Of a stretch of DNA of 5,992 bases, positions 1 to 5,927 are shown piece by piece. This DNA comes from an uncultured Clostridia bacterium. GTDB lineage: Bacteria > Bacillota > Clostridia > TANB77 > CAG-508. Location of the stretch: positions 1 through 5,992 of the forward strand of contig CAKPGD010000066.1 in the NCBI GenBank assembly GCA_934154515.1, written 5' to 3'. The notes beneath the pieces were generated by a model. That model saw nothing but the letters and a program-made list of their open reading frames with translations. It searched no databases and had not been told where the DNA came from. The first letter of the stretch is position 1. Every line of letters starts with the position of its first letter. The position numbers and the translations under genes are program-made.

Positions 1-149
1 AATCTATCTACTGTCAATTGAATGAGGGAACGGCCGACACCCATCACATCAATGAACTGCTTTGGGTAATCGGGGGTTGACATAGGCCAGAAGCGGCTGC
101 CTACGCCGCCAGCCATGATTATGATTTGTATATCGTTGAAATTATGCAT
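1..149 (-). CDS. Mannose-1-phosphate guanylyltransferase (GDP-mannose pyrophosphorylase), N-terminal part, cut by window edge
   Basis: Reading the minus strand from the ATG at 149 gives 49 codons that run off the left edge. The protein begins MHNFNDIQ and then shows the nucleotidyltransferase signature AGGVGSRFWPMS (about residues 13-24), followed by PKQFIDVMG and a RSLIQLTVDR stretch. The GGxGxRxWP loop binds the nucleotide triphosphate, and the PKQF lysine is conserved in enzymes that join GTP and mannose-1-phosphate to make GDP-mannose for polysaccharides and glycoproteins in the cytoplasm. I chose the ATG at 149 because the signature follows at the usual distance from the N-terminus; the ATG at codon 12 lies too close to it. 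This fragment looks richer in G+C than the genes to its right, as expected of a resident chromosomal gene beside an acquired island. The family call is firm; a related sugar-nucleotide pyrophosphorylase is the only real alternative. Confidence 0.88.
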   Translation of the reverse strand, partial: MHNFNDIQIIIMAGGVGSRFWPMSTPDYPKQFIDVMGVGRSLIQLTVDR

Positions 150-372
150 TAATCTTGTTATTAATTTCGAAAACCTACCCGTCCTTCCTTACCGTTAAGG
201 AAGGCTCCACCTTTCTCACCAAGCCTCTCTTCCCTCAGGGACGAGAGGATGTAGCTGGCTGCGCTATAGCCTCCGCCAGAGTTTTGGTATCGTCAGCGGA
301 GCCTGTGCCCTAAAGGGCTGCCGATAAGTGTCTACGCAACAGAGTTGCGATTGTTTGTCGGCTAGCGCATCA
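150..372. repeat. Palindrome-rich intergenic repeat, left copy
   Basis: I see no gene in this stretch; it is a series of inverted repeats. The 34 bases at 165-198 recur exactly at 2742-2775 in the same orientation. Hairpin A is a perfect 9-bp stem, 183-191 with 196-204, around the loop CCGT. Hairpin B pairs CCTCTC (224-229) with GAGAGG (243-248), then has a T/C mismatch (230 and 242), then pairs TCCC (231-234) with GGGA (238-241) around the loop TCA. Further pairs are CTCCGC (271-276) with GCGGAG (296-301), GCCC (307-310) with GGGC (315-318), and GCAAC (336-340) with GTTGC (344-348). It lies between the end of the 89-aa gene and the start of the sugar-nucleotide gene, so some hairpins may also end transcription, although no clear T-run follows them. 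Confidence 0.75.
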
Positions 373-642
373 TCAAGATTCTATCAATCTTCCGCTCTCA
401 CGCAAACGTTTTTTAAAACCTTGCATCACTGTATCTGCCCATTCATGAAGGTTTTCTTTCATTTCCTGCTTTTGCTTTTCATCAAAAGCAGAATAGGCTA
501 TCTGTTGCTCCATACAGGTTTGAGCCGTTTCCTTTGCTAAGTCCAGTGTATGTTCTGTCACTTTACCATTGGTAAGTCTCTCGCCTAATTGGGCGTAGAA
601 GTAGCCTTCACAAAAGGCTATACAATATTCTTTTGCTGTCAT
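373..642 (-). CDS. Unrecognised 89-aa protein downstream of the SIR2 gene
   Basis: I do not recognise this family. The protein starts MTAKEYCIAFCEGYF and ends RLRESGRLIES. It has no signal peptide or membrane segment. Its composition, rich in Glu, Lys, Gln, Ala and Met with few Pro or Gly, suggests mainly alpha-helices, with a charged second half (FDEKQKQEMKENLHEWAD, about residues 53-70) and a basic tail. Three cysteines (residues 7, 11 and 43) are spread out and do not form an obvious metal site. AGAGGAAG lies a few bases before the ATG, a better ribosome site than the neighbours have. The gene starts 40 nt after the SIR2 stop on the same strand, so it may be the third gene of that operon. 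TAATTTTG, read on the minus strand at 685-678, matches the Bacteroides -7 consensus TAnnTTTG and could give it its own promoter, but no clear -33 box is visible. Confidence 0.6.
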   Translation of the reverse strand: MTAKEYCIAFCEGYFYAQLGERLTNGKVTEHTLDLAKETAQTCMEQQIAYSAFDEKQKQEMKENLHEWADTVMQGFKKRLRESGRLIES

Positions 643-682
643 AACGCTTCCTCTTATTTAATTACAAAAACTTATCGCAAAA

Positions 683-1549
683 TTACCACCACAATTTATT
701 CTTTACTTCTTCCTTCTTATCTTCAACCTTTGCATCCAATTCCTTTAGACCTTCTGATAATTCTTTGTGGTTATCAGCAGGATCATATGTAATGAAATCA
801 AGATGCATCGTTTCTTTATATACCTGCAATTCCAAATCGGAATATGTATTATTTGGAATCACAAAATAATGATTCTTGGAAACATGAAATGTTGTTGCAT
901 AATTTTCGAAAAGAAGTTTTATATCCGGATCATTCAAACCTGCCCCCAAAAAGATAAATGTATGAGTAAGAATAAGAGCTTCCATTATTTTATAGAAATC
1001 TGAATTTTCTATTCTAACTCTTGCATAATCCGCTTGAGTAAAGATTATTTTATTGGTTGTATCTATTGTGCCATGATTTTTAATAATTACAGAATCTCTG
1101 CCTCGCAAATACTTTACTACATCATCATCATAGTAATGCTTCAATACTATGGTATTACGAGATTTGCTTTGGGCATAAGTATCATAAATCTTATCAAAAT
1201 TTGGGGTAATAGTAATTCTTGAATCTAGTTTAAATATATACTCGTGTATCAATGCAGGCTCAAAGCCTGTTCCACGGAACATATTTTTCAACAATTCATC
1301 AAATTGATTATCTCCTAACTTTTTACGCAAAAGCTCACAGGCCATCAGATACTCATAACTATCAATACACTTCTTTATCACAACATTATCAGGAGCACCT
1401 ACCTTACTATTACCTTCCTCTAAGAATTTTCTCCATGTAGGAGGATGTTTACCATCTTTATCTATAGCATTAGCAGAAATTCCAGAGCCTAAGAATAGTA
1501 CGCATCTCTTTCTAGCCAACTCTAATATTAAATCGTCAGGCCAATCCAT
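683..1549 (-). CDS. SIR2-domain protein, putative NAD+-hydrolysing defence effector
   Basis: This 288-aa protein is essentially a single SIR2-like domain. The Rossmann NAD-binding loop is VLFLGSGIS (17-25). TPNFD (115-119) corresponds to the sirtuin TxNxD segment, and KNHGTID (157-163) holds the equivalent of the catalytic histidine. FLGAGLNDPD (200-209) is a second glycine-rich motif common in this family. N117 and H159 match in type and spacing the Asn and His needed for NAD+ cleavage in defence SIR2 proteins such as ThsA. The CxxC zinc ribbon of deacetylase sirtuins is absent, which favours NADase over deacylase activity. The C-terminus is a charged helix (KVEDKKEEVKNK) ending in two tryptophans. 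There is no fused sensor domain, so the partner ATPase probably supplies control. The ATG lies inside the end of the ATPase gene (14-nt overlap, different frame), pointing to translational coupling. The domain call is strong; a role in phage defence is inferred. Confidence 0.85.
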   Translation of the reverse strand: MDWPDDLILELARKRCVLFLGSGISANAIDKDGKHPPTWRKFLEEGNSKVGAPDNVVIKKCIDSYEYLMACELLRKKLGDNQFDELLKNMFRGTGFEPALIHEYIFKLDSRITITPNFDKIYDTYAQSKSRNTIVLKHYYDDDVVKYLRGRDSVIIKNHGTIDTTNKIIFTQADYARVRIENSDFYKIMEALILTHTFIFLGAGLNDPDIKLLFENYATTFHVSKNHYFVIPNNTYSDLELQVYKETMHLDFITYDPADNHKELSEGLKELDAKVEDKKEEVKNKLWW

Positions 1550-2546
1550 ACTCTTCTAAATTTCGGTTAATGTTACTAACAATGCCCTTCATCACTTCTT
1601 GATATTCATCAACTTTAGCAAAATGAGCTCCCAAAACACCATCATGGCTACTCAGTTGAAAAACAGGCTTATGAGCCGATTGAGACATCGGTATCAAACT
1701 ATTAAAATTGGGTATTTCCCCAATTTTCAAATGCCCTTTATCTATATTGAGAGGATAATACTTACTCATTTTTTCATTAACAAGTTTAGGCATCTGAGAA
1801 ATTATCTCATCGTATGCCTTTACTGCTTGTCGTGTTCCGCCTCTAGTTCTTGAAGTATATTGCTGATTTACATATCCCAAGAACATCGGATTTACTTCTA
1901 CATCTCTATTATCCAACTGATAATAATGCCCTTTATTGTCATAGTATTTCCCCTGTAGTTTTTTAAAAGTCTGAATCCATTGCTCAATTGCTTTTGAAAT
2001 ATTATCAACAGCTCGCAGACAAAAAATATCACTTGATGTTGGCATTATAAAACCGTCAGTAAATAGCAAGACTAATCTATTTAGCACTCCTAACGAAGGA
2101 CCTACATCAATAAACACAAAATCGTATTTTTCTTTAAGTCCTAGATACATGTTCTTTAGAAAACAAACTGTTTTTATGGAACGTTGTATTGCATTTGATG
2201 TATCTGACCATTCACCACTCAAAAAATCTTCCATTAGAGCAAGGCGGGTATCACCAAGAACTAAATCTACTCCAAACCCTGCCGAACTTTGAATTGGCAA
2301 ATCAATCAAGCCTTCACTAGACTGATATGGCTCTATATAATCATACAATGTTTTCACGGTTTGACTAGAATATACTTCTTCTATTTTCTGATCATCCAAC
2401 AAATATGTTGTTGCATTACATTGTGGGTCGGCATCAATTACTAACACTTTTTTATGTAGTACAAAGCTATAATAAGCTGCAATATTACACAATAAGGTTG
2501 TCTTACCAACTCCACCTTTATTATTAAATACAGCAATTGTATTCAT
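1536..2546 (-). CDS. ParA/MinD-type ATPase paired with the SIR2 gene
   Basis: This 336-aa protein has a ParA-type P-loop fold. The deviant Walker A motif KGGVGKTT is at 10-17, including the signature lysine K10. The A' segment VLVIDADPQCNAT is at 34-46, and the Walker B segment FVFIDVGPSLG is at 143-153, with D147 as the likely metal ligand. ParA ATPases form ATP-bound sandwich dimers, often on DNA or membranes. Here no ParB gene or centromere-like iterons lie beside it, so plasmid or chromosome partition is unlikely. At 336 residues it is longer than a minimal Soj/ParA of about 250; the extra length is mainly after residue 190, including a basic stretch (YTSRTRGGTRQAVKAY) and a helical tail, possibly for contacting DNA or the SIR2 partner. 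The ATG at 2546 is 3 codons before the conserved first beta-strand, so the start is sound. A role as sensor or regulator of SIR2 is inferred from the overlapping gene order. Confidence 0.85.
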   Translation of the reverse strand: MNTIAVFNNKGGVGKTTLLCNIAAYYSFVLHKKVLVIDADPQCNATTYLLDDQKIEEVYSSQTVKTLYDYIEPYQSSEGLIDLPIQSSAGFGVDLVLGDTRLALMEDFLSGEWSDTSNAIQRSIKTVCFLKNMYLGLKEKYDFVFIDVGPSLGVLNRLVLLFTDGFIMPTSSDIFCLRAVDNISKAIEQWIQTFKKLQGKYYDNKGHYYQLDNRDVEVNPMFLGYVNQQYTSRTRGGTRQAVKAYDEIISQMPKLVNEKMSKYYPLNIDKGHLKIGEIPNFNSLIPMSQSAHKPVFQLSSHDGVLGAHFAKVDEYQEVMKGIVSNINRNLEEYGLA

Positions 2547-2591
2547 TTGTTCTTCTAAATTTAACTATTTTTGTAAATCACCGTTAGAACG

Positions 2592-2614
2592 TAACTACTG
2601 ATTTTCAGTAGTTA
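2592..2614. promoter_or_regulatory. Perfect inverted repeat in the leader of the ParA-SIR2 operon
   Basis: TAACTACTGA (2592-2601) and TCAGTAGTTA (2605-2614) are perfect complements with a TTT spacer. The repeat lies 45 nt before the ATPase start codon. No T-run follows on either strand, so a simple terminator is unlikely. It could be an operator, for example for autoregulation, or an RNA stem in the 5' leader. The function is inferred. Confidence 0.5.
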
Positions 2615-2661
2615 ACACATCCAACATTTTTCAAAAAAAGCATATTATTAATTGGTATTGC

Positions 2662-2669
2662 CAAAGCTA
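2662..2669 (-). promoter_or_regulatory. Possible Bacteroidetes -7 box for the ParA-SIR2 operon
   Basis: The minus strand reads TAGCTTTG here, an exact match to the Bacteroides -7 consensus TAnnTTTG. It would start a transcript about 110 nt before the ATPase ATG, placing the inverted repeat at 2592-2614 inside the leader. No convincing TTTG -33 box is seen at the usual spacing, so the call is weak. Confidence 0.3.
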
Positions 2670-2741
2670 CCCATCAGGCAGCCTTGACATTCACCTTTTT
2701 GTTCGAGTTATAATTACATGAGATTAGGGACATGATAAAAT

Positions 2742-3060
2742 TTTCGAAAACCTACCCGTCCTTCCTTACCGTTAAAGAAGGAGTCCTTCTAAAATCATCC
2801 CATCCTTCTTTACCATTAAAGAAGGCTCCACCTCTCACCCCTGCCCTCTCTCCTCAGGAGCGAGGGAGAAAACCGCACTTAGTGCTGTTTTAGCCCCACC
2901 TGTCCCTCCCCAGCGGGAGGGTCCTTACCCTATACCCAAGCCCTAAATCCCTACCATAGGGATTAGGGATGTAACCGCCCTCTGGTGCTCGGAACCGCTA
3001 CGCTATAAGGTTGGCGGACCATCAAAGGTCTTCGCCATAGTATGCGGGATGGAACCGCCT
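2742..3060. repeat. Array of palindromes, right copy of the intergenic repeat
   Basis: The array opens with 34 bases identical to 165-198. In order it holds: hairpin A with one mismatch (2760-2768 with 2773-2781); a second hairpin A, perfect (2804-2812 with 2817-2825, loop CCAT); hairpin B (CCCTC t CTCC, loop TCA, GGAG c GAGGG, 2844-2866); a hairpin of the same design (AAAAC c GCAC, loop TTA, GTGC t GTTTT, 2869-2891); CCCTCCC with GGGAGGG (2904-2921, loop CAGC); a 12-bp stem with one bulged A (2941-2968); CCGCC with GGCGG (2975-2979 and 3013-3017); and GACC with GGTC (3017-3030). Three AACCGC words recur (2974, 2993 and 3053). No gene is apparent. It lies downstream of the RloC-like gene and upstream of the ParA operon, so it may insulate the two transcription units. 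Confidence 0.75.
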
Positions 3061-3075
3061 TGAATCAGGAATAAA

Positions 3076-3210
3076 CTAACAACAATGCATCAAACGTACT
3101 ATTATATAATCGTCATCGTTGCTAATATTTGTTGGAGGGATATCACAGACACGATTACTACTAGCAGCTTTATTCGCATGACCCTCTAAGATTTTATGGC
3201 TGATCCTCAT
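3076..3210 (-). CDS. Possible 44-aa ORF overlapping the 3' end of the RloC-like gene
   Basis: The minus strand carries an ATG at 3210 and an in-frame TAG at 3076-3078, giving 44 residues that begin MRISHKILEGHANK and end YIIVRLMHCC. It starts 17 nt inside the end of the RloC-like gene in another frame, the overlap expected for a coupled downstream gene. The middle is Asn/Asp-rich (NISNDDDY) and the end holds two cysteines. There is no recognisable domain. It stops just before the palindrome array, so it might be the start of a gene cut short by that repeat. A chance ORF is equally possible, because its length alone does not prove coding. Confidence 0.35.
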   Translation of the reverse strand: MRISHKILEGHANKAASSNRVCDIPPTNISNDDDYIIVRLMHCC

Positions 3211-5509
3211 TGACTATCCATTGTTCAACAATAGAATATTTATCACCCAGATAAGATTTTAGATGAAAGCCATCGACATAATAAAATAGCATAAGTAAAT
3301 ATTTAGCAGTCTTGCGTATTTCATCTTCATCAAACATTGGTGAAAAGTCATTCAATTCATATACTCTTTCTTCCATGTGACTTTCAGTATTCAAAACTAA
3401 ACGACTCATAAAATTCTGATAGAAAACTTTCTTAGAAGATGGTACATTCCTCAAAAACTCTTTATCATGCAACAAAGTTTCAAATTTTCCATTACAAATA
3501 AAAGAAGAATATGCCTCTTCTATTCTTCGCATTTTATTTCCTGCAGTTAATGTATTAGAAGTTGCAGTATACGCAACCTCAAAGACATCCAACATCAGTT
3601 TTTTATATTCATTTCGCTCATTACGAAAGCAATTTAAGTCATTAATATGCCTATCCTTCAGTTCATAGACTCGAAACTGATTCCTATCAATGTCGCTATA
3701 CACTTTCTGGAGATTAAATATAGTCATCAATTCATGAGACATGATTAATACTTTAGTTTTAGGATTCCCTTCATATAATGCATTAATCTGCCATCGCAAG
3801 AAACTCATTATACCAACTTTATTATCTTTATCAAAACTTGTTATTGGATCATCAAGCACAACCAATGCTTCCTCTGAATAGCGACTTTCTTTCTCATGAT
3901 TCTCAAACATCTTTGCAAAGAAATAGCTTAAAGCTATAGCATTGCGTTCACCTGTGGAAACATCTTTAGGTTTCACATCCTTACCATTAACCTTCAAAAC
4001 GTAAATTCCATCAGAATTCTCTAAGACCATCCTCTTCTTATCAAAAAATATGTAAGAAAGAGCATCGTTAATAAAATCTAATGCAATGGATACTTGCGCC
4101 TTTTGAGAACGAACTTGTGATATTTCATATCTAACCTTAAGCAAAGCACTACTTGAACTATTCAATTTTTCAGAATTAATTCGTTGTTCATTCAGACGTT
4201 CGCTATAGAGTTTAAAGTTCTCTACTAATTGCAATGAAGAAATCTGCTTATTCAATGCTATCAATTCGCGCTTCAATCTAGATTTCTGTTCTATCTCTTT
4301 ATTATAATAGAGGATAGCGGAATTAATCTTGTTCAATAAGAGAGAATACTTATCTTGTTCATCCTTTATCCCATACCAGCTAAAATAAGGCTGCATGCCA
4401 TATACATTTTGTAATCTTTCGGTAAAGACATCACAGAGCTTAATATAATTCTGCCGCAGTTCGTTTCCACAGTTGATAAACATATCTGTAGTATCCTTGC
4501 CTATTATTTCTTTAACCAAATCACTAAGTTGAATAGGTTGCCAACCGGACAACGACTTTATCATCGCTTGTAGTTGCTGTTTATACACCTCTGACTCTTT
4601 GTTAAAAAACTGCTGAATCTTAAGGAACAAGTCTTTTTTGTCATAAGCTGATATAGGTCGAAGACAAAGTGGACATACGGTCATATCTTGATTATCAAAA
4701 ACAGGATGAATTTGATTAAGATAATTTCCATGTTCAGACCGAACCAATTCTATGATTTTCTTATCTCGATTACTAAGATGTGGTTCTTCCAAATGGATTT
4801 CAAGTATTTTCTTATATTGATCAATATGATTTGAAATAACATTATTAGAAAGCAATTCTATTTTAATACCGCCTTTCTTTACTTTTTGAAAGATTTCCAT
4901 CTTTTCGTCATACTCACGACGCAATCTTGCATACGATATATGAGCTTTAGACAATTCCATTAATTCTTGAAAAATGTCAACTGTTACTGCCGATTTGATA
5001 GAATTGTCCTTGATTATTCTATCCCGCTCAGCCCATCCATCATTAGCACTTAGTTTTTTCTTAATCAGATTAAAATGCCATAATGGTGATTTATCATTAG
5101 AAGAATCCTCAAATTGTCTTTCTCTTTCCGAAAATCCATTGTATGCTTCAAGAAGTACACTTTGTTCCTTCTCTAATTTATTTAGTTTCTCATCTAATCC
5201 AACCTGATGACCCAACATCACTATCGAAGTCAAACCAACTTGATTTATTTTAAAATTGTCAGAAACAAAATTCTCATCATAGACATATACATTTGAGTCT
5301 AATTCTTTATTTTTATCATCAGGAAAGCTTGCAGTATAATTGCAATCACTAGCAGTTTGAGAGAGTGTCTTTAAACATTTAGCAATTGTAGATTTACCAC
5401 TTCCGTTTCGACCATACAGAAGATTCAATCGCTTGCACAATATTGGTAAGGATGTTTCTTCAGCAAAGGCTCCACCTTTAACTATAATATTACTTATCAA
5501 CTCTAACAT
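3194..5509 (-). CDS. RloC/PrrC-like AAA_13 ATPase, putative anticodon nuclease with zinc hook
   Basis: The 771-aa protein has an ABC-type ATPase split by a long coiled coil, as in Rad50. Walker A is GRNGSGKST (33-41), and VYDENFVSDNF (76-86) fits the conserved post-Walker segment of the AAA_13 family. Charged, probably coiled-coil stretches at about 104-270 and 395-475 flank a hook-like CPLC (279-282), which could bind zinc between two molecules. The signature-like VSTGERNA is at 517-524, Walker B VVLDDP at 550-555, the D-loop SFD at 558-560, and the switch histidine at H592. The C-terminal domain has R661-x3-E665 (MRRIEEAYSSF) and, after 45 residues, NTESH with H711. Together these resemble the Arg-Glu-His triad of PrrC and RloC tRNA anticodon nucleases. 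Size and hook fit RloC better than the shorter PrrC. Such nucleases cleave tRNA and stop translation during infection. No restriction-modification genes are adjacent here. The start has no Shine-Dalgarno, as is common in Bacteroidetes. The family is clear; tRNA cleavage is inferred. Confidence 0.82.
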   Translation of the reverse strand: MLELISNIIVKGGAFAEETSLPILCKRLNLLYGRNGSGKSTIAKCLKTLSQTASDCNYTASFPDDKNKELDSNVYVYDENFVSDNFKINQVGLTSIVMLGHQVGLDEKLNKLEKEQSVLLEAYNGFSERERQFEDSSNDKSPLWHFNLIKKKLSANDGWAERDRIIKDNSIKSAVTVDIFQELMELSKAHISYARLRREYDEKMEIFQKVKKGGIKIELLSNNVISNHIDQYKKILEIHLEEPHLSNRDKKIIELVRSEHGNYLNQIHPVFDNQDMTVCPLCLRPISAYDKKDLFLKIQQFFNKESEVYKQQLQAMIKSLSGWQPIQLSDLVKEIIGKDTTDMFINCGNELRQNYIKLCDVFTERLQNVYGMQPYFSWYGIKDEQDKYSLLLNKINSAILYYNKEIEQKSRLKRELIALNKQISSLQLVENFKLYSERLNEQRINSEKLNSSSSALLKVRYEISQVRSQKAQVSIALDFINDALSYIFFDKKRMVLENSDGIYVLKVNGKDVKPKDVSTGERNAIALSYFFAKMFENHEKESRYSEEALVVLDDPITSFDKDNKVGIMSFLRWQINALYEGNPKTKVLIMSHELMTIFNLQKVYSDIDRNQFRVYELKDRHINDLNCFRNERNEYKKLMLDVFEVAYTATSNTLTAGNKMRRIEEAYSSFICNGKFETLLHDKEFLRNVPSSKKVFYQNFMSRLVLNTESHMEERVYELNDFSPMFDEDEIRKTAKYLLMLFYYVDGFHLKSYLGDKYSIVEQWIVNEDQP

Positions 5510-5718
5510 AAGGATAAAAAGTTTAAAATTATTCTACACAGATCTATCTCTATATCACCTATACAGCGTCCCCACTATATTACAAGCAGTAACACGTATC
5601 TGTTTTTGAAAAAAGTTATATTTTGTTCCTCATTGCAGTATCGCTCTGCACTTGTCGCCACTCGAATGAGGAATATTCAGGATTGTGACAGCATTGGTCT
5701 ATGGGATGACAGCAGGGA
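5510..5718. other. Non-coding stretch upstream of the RloC-like gene
   Basis: I see no gene, tRNA or CRISPR here. The first 110 bases, next to the start codon, are AT-rich and presumably hold the promoter of the RloC-like gene, but no exact TAnnTTTG box is present on the minus strand. The remainder contains the long inverted repeat listed separately and the sequence following the toxin remnant stop. Confidence 0.5.
5626..5673. repeat. Nine-base-pair inverted repeat between toxin remnant and RloC-like gene
   Basis: TTCCTCATT (5626-5634) and AATGAGGAA (5665-5673) are perfect complements separated by 30 nt. A smaller stem, TGCAG (5634-5638) with CTGCA (5646-5650), shares one base with the left arm. 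On the minus strand a T-run (TTTTTT) follows about 14 nt after the repeat, which might make it a weak terminator for the toxin-antitoxin locus. It could equally be a protein-binding site for the RloC-like gene. Confidence 0.4.
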
Positions 5719-5925
5719 TCAGCGCTTACGACCTTTCCCAAAAAGCTCAGAATGAGAACCTAAACGAACTAATTCTATTGCGTTATTGTTCTTATCAAAC
5801 CAAATCAAAAGCGTATCATTCTCTATATGGCATTCCATATAGTTCTTCCAGTTACCTTTCGTAAGCGTCCAAAAATGTCACAACGCCCCTATTTGCGGGC
5901 CTTTTGCAAAGCCCACAAATCTCAT
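5719..5925 (-). pseudogene. Broken YafQ/RelE-family toxin gene
   Basis: The minus-strand frame ending at the TGA of 5719-5721 encodes 52 residues that match the C-terminal half of YafQ-type ribosome-dependent mRNA interferases: TLTKGNW, then ECHIENDTLLIWFD, then ELVRLGSHSELFG. The CHI...LLIW core and the LGSHSELF end, which holds the usual catalytic-region histidine, are typical of the family. Complete proteins have about 90 residues. Upstream, the same frame reaches a TGA at 5878-5880, and beyond it an ATG at 5925 opens only 15 residues (MRFVGFAKG...) that do not resemble a YafQ N-terminus. That ATG lies 2 nt after the stop of the preceding ORF, the spacing expected of an antitoxin-toxin pair. 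The toxin has therefore lost roughly its first half and gained a stop, so it should be inactive. A hairpin-containing sequence at 5897-5914 may be inserted material. Confidence 0.7.
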
Positions 5926-5927
5926 TT

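Noticed and set aside
183..204. Rho-independent terminator
   Set aside because: The 9-bp stem is strong, but no run of T follows closely on either strand, so termination cannot be claimed from the sequence alone.
328..540. Plus-strand open frame of 70 codons
   Set aside because: It lies opposite the 89-aa minus-strand gene and part of the palindromic repeat, with a low-complexity Leu/Phe/Cys-rich translation and no motif.
767..1440. Several plus-strand open frames opposite the SIR2 gene
   Set aside because: Their translations are rich in Ile, Tyr and Cys without motifs, as expected of the complement of an AT-rich gene that has clear SIR2 motifs.
1599..1853. Plus-strand open frame opposite the ATPase gene
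   Set aside because: It has no motifs and lies wholly inside the ParA-type gene, whose motifs are unmistakable.
683..2546. Thoeris or SIR2-HerA system
   Set aside because: No TIR gene is present and the SIR2 protein lacks the SLOG domain of ThsA. The partner ATPase has the ParA signature KGGVGKT with DxD and IDVGPS motifs, not HerA/FtsK motifs.
1536..2546. Plasmid partition locus
   Set aside because: There is a ParA-type ATPase but no ParB gene, iteron array or replication gene in the window, and the overlapping gene is SIR2.
2742..3060. CRISPR array
   Set aside because: The repeated units are palindromes of different sequence and uneven spacing, with no regular repeat-spacer pattern and no cas genes.
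4974..5207. Plus-strand open frame opposite the RloC-like gene
   Set aside because: Its Ser/Leu-rich translation is the mirror of the coiled-coil coding sequence; no ribosome site or motif is seen.
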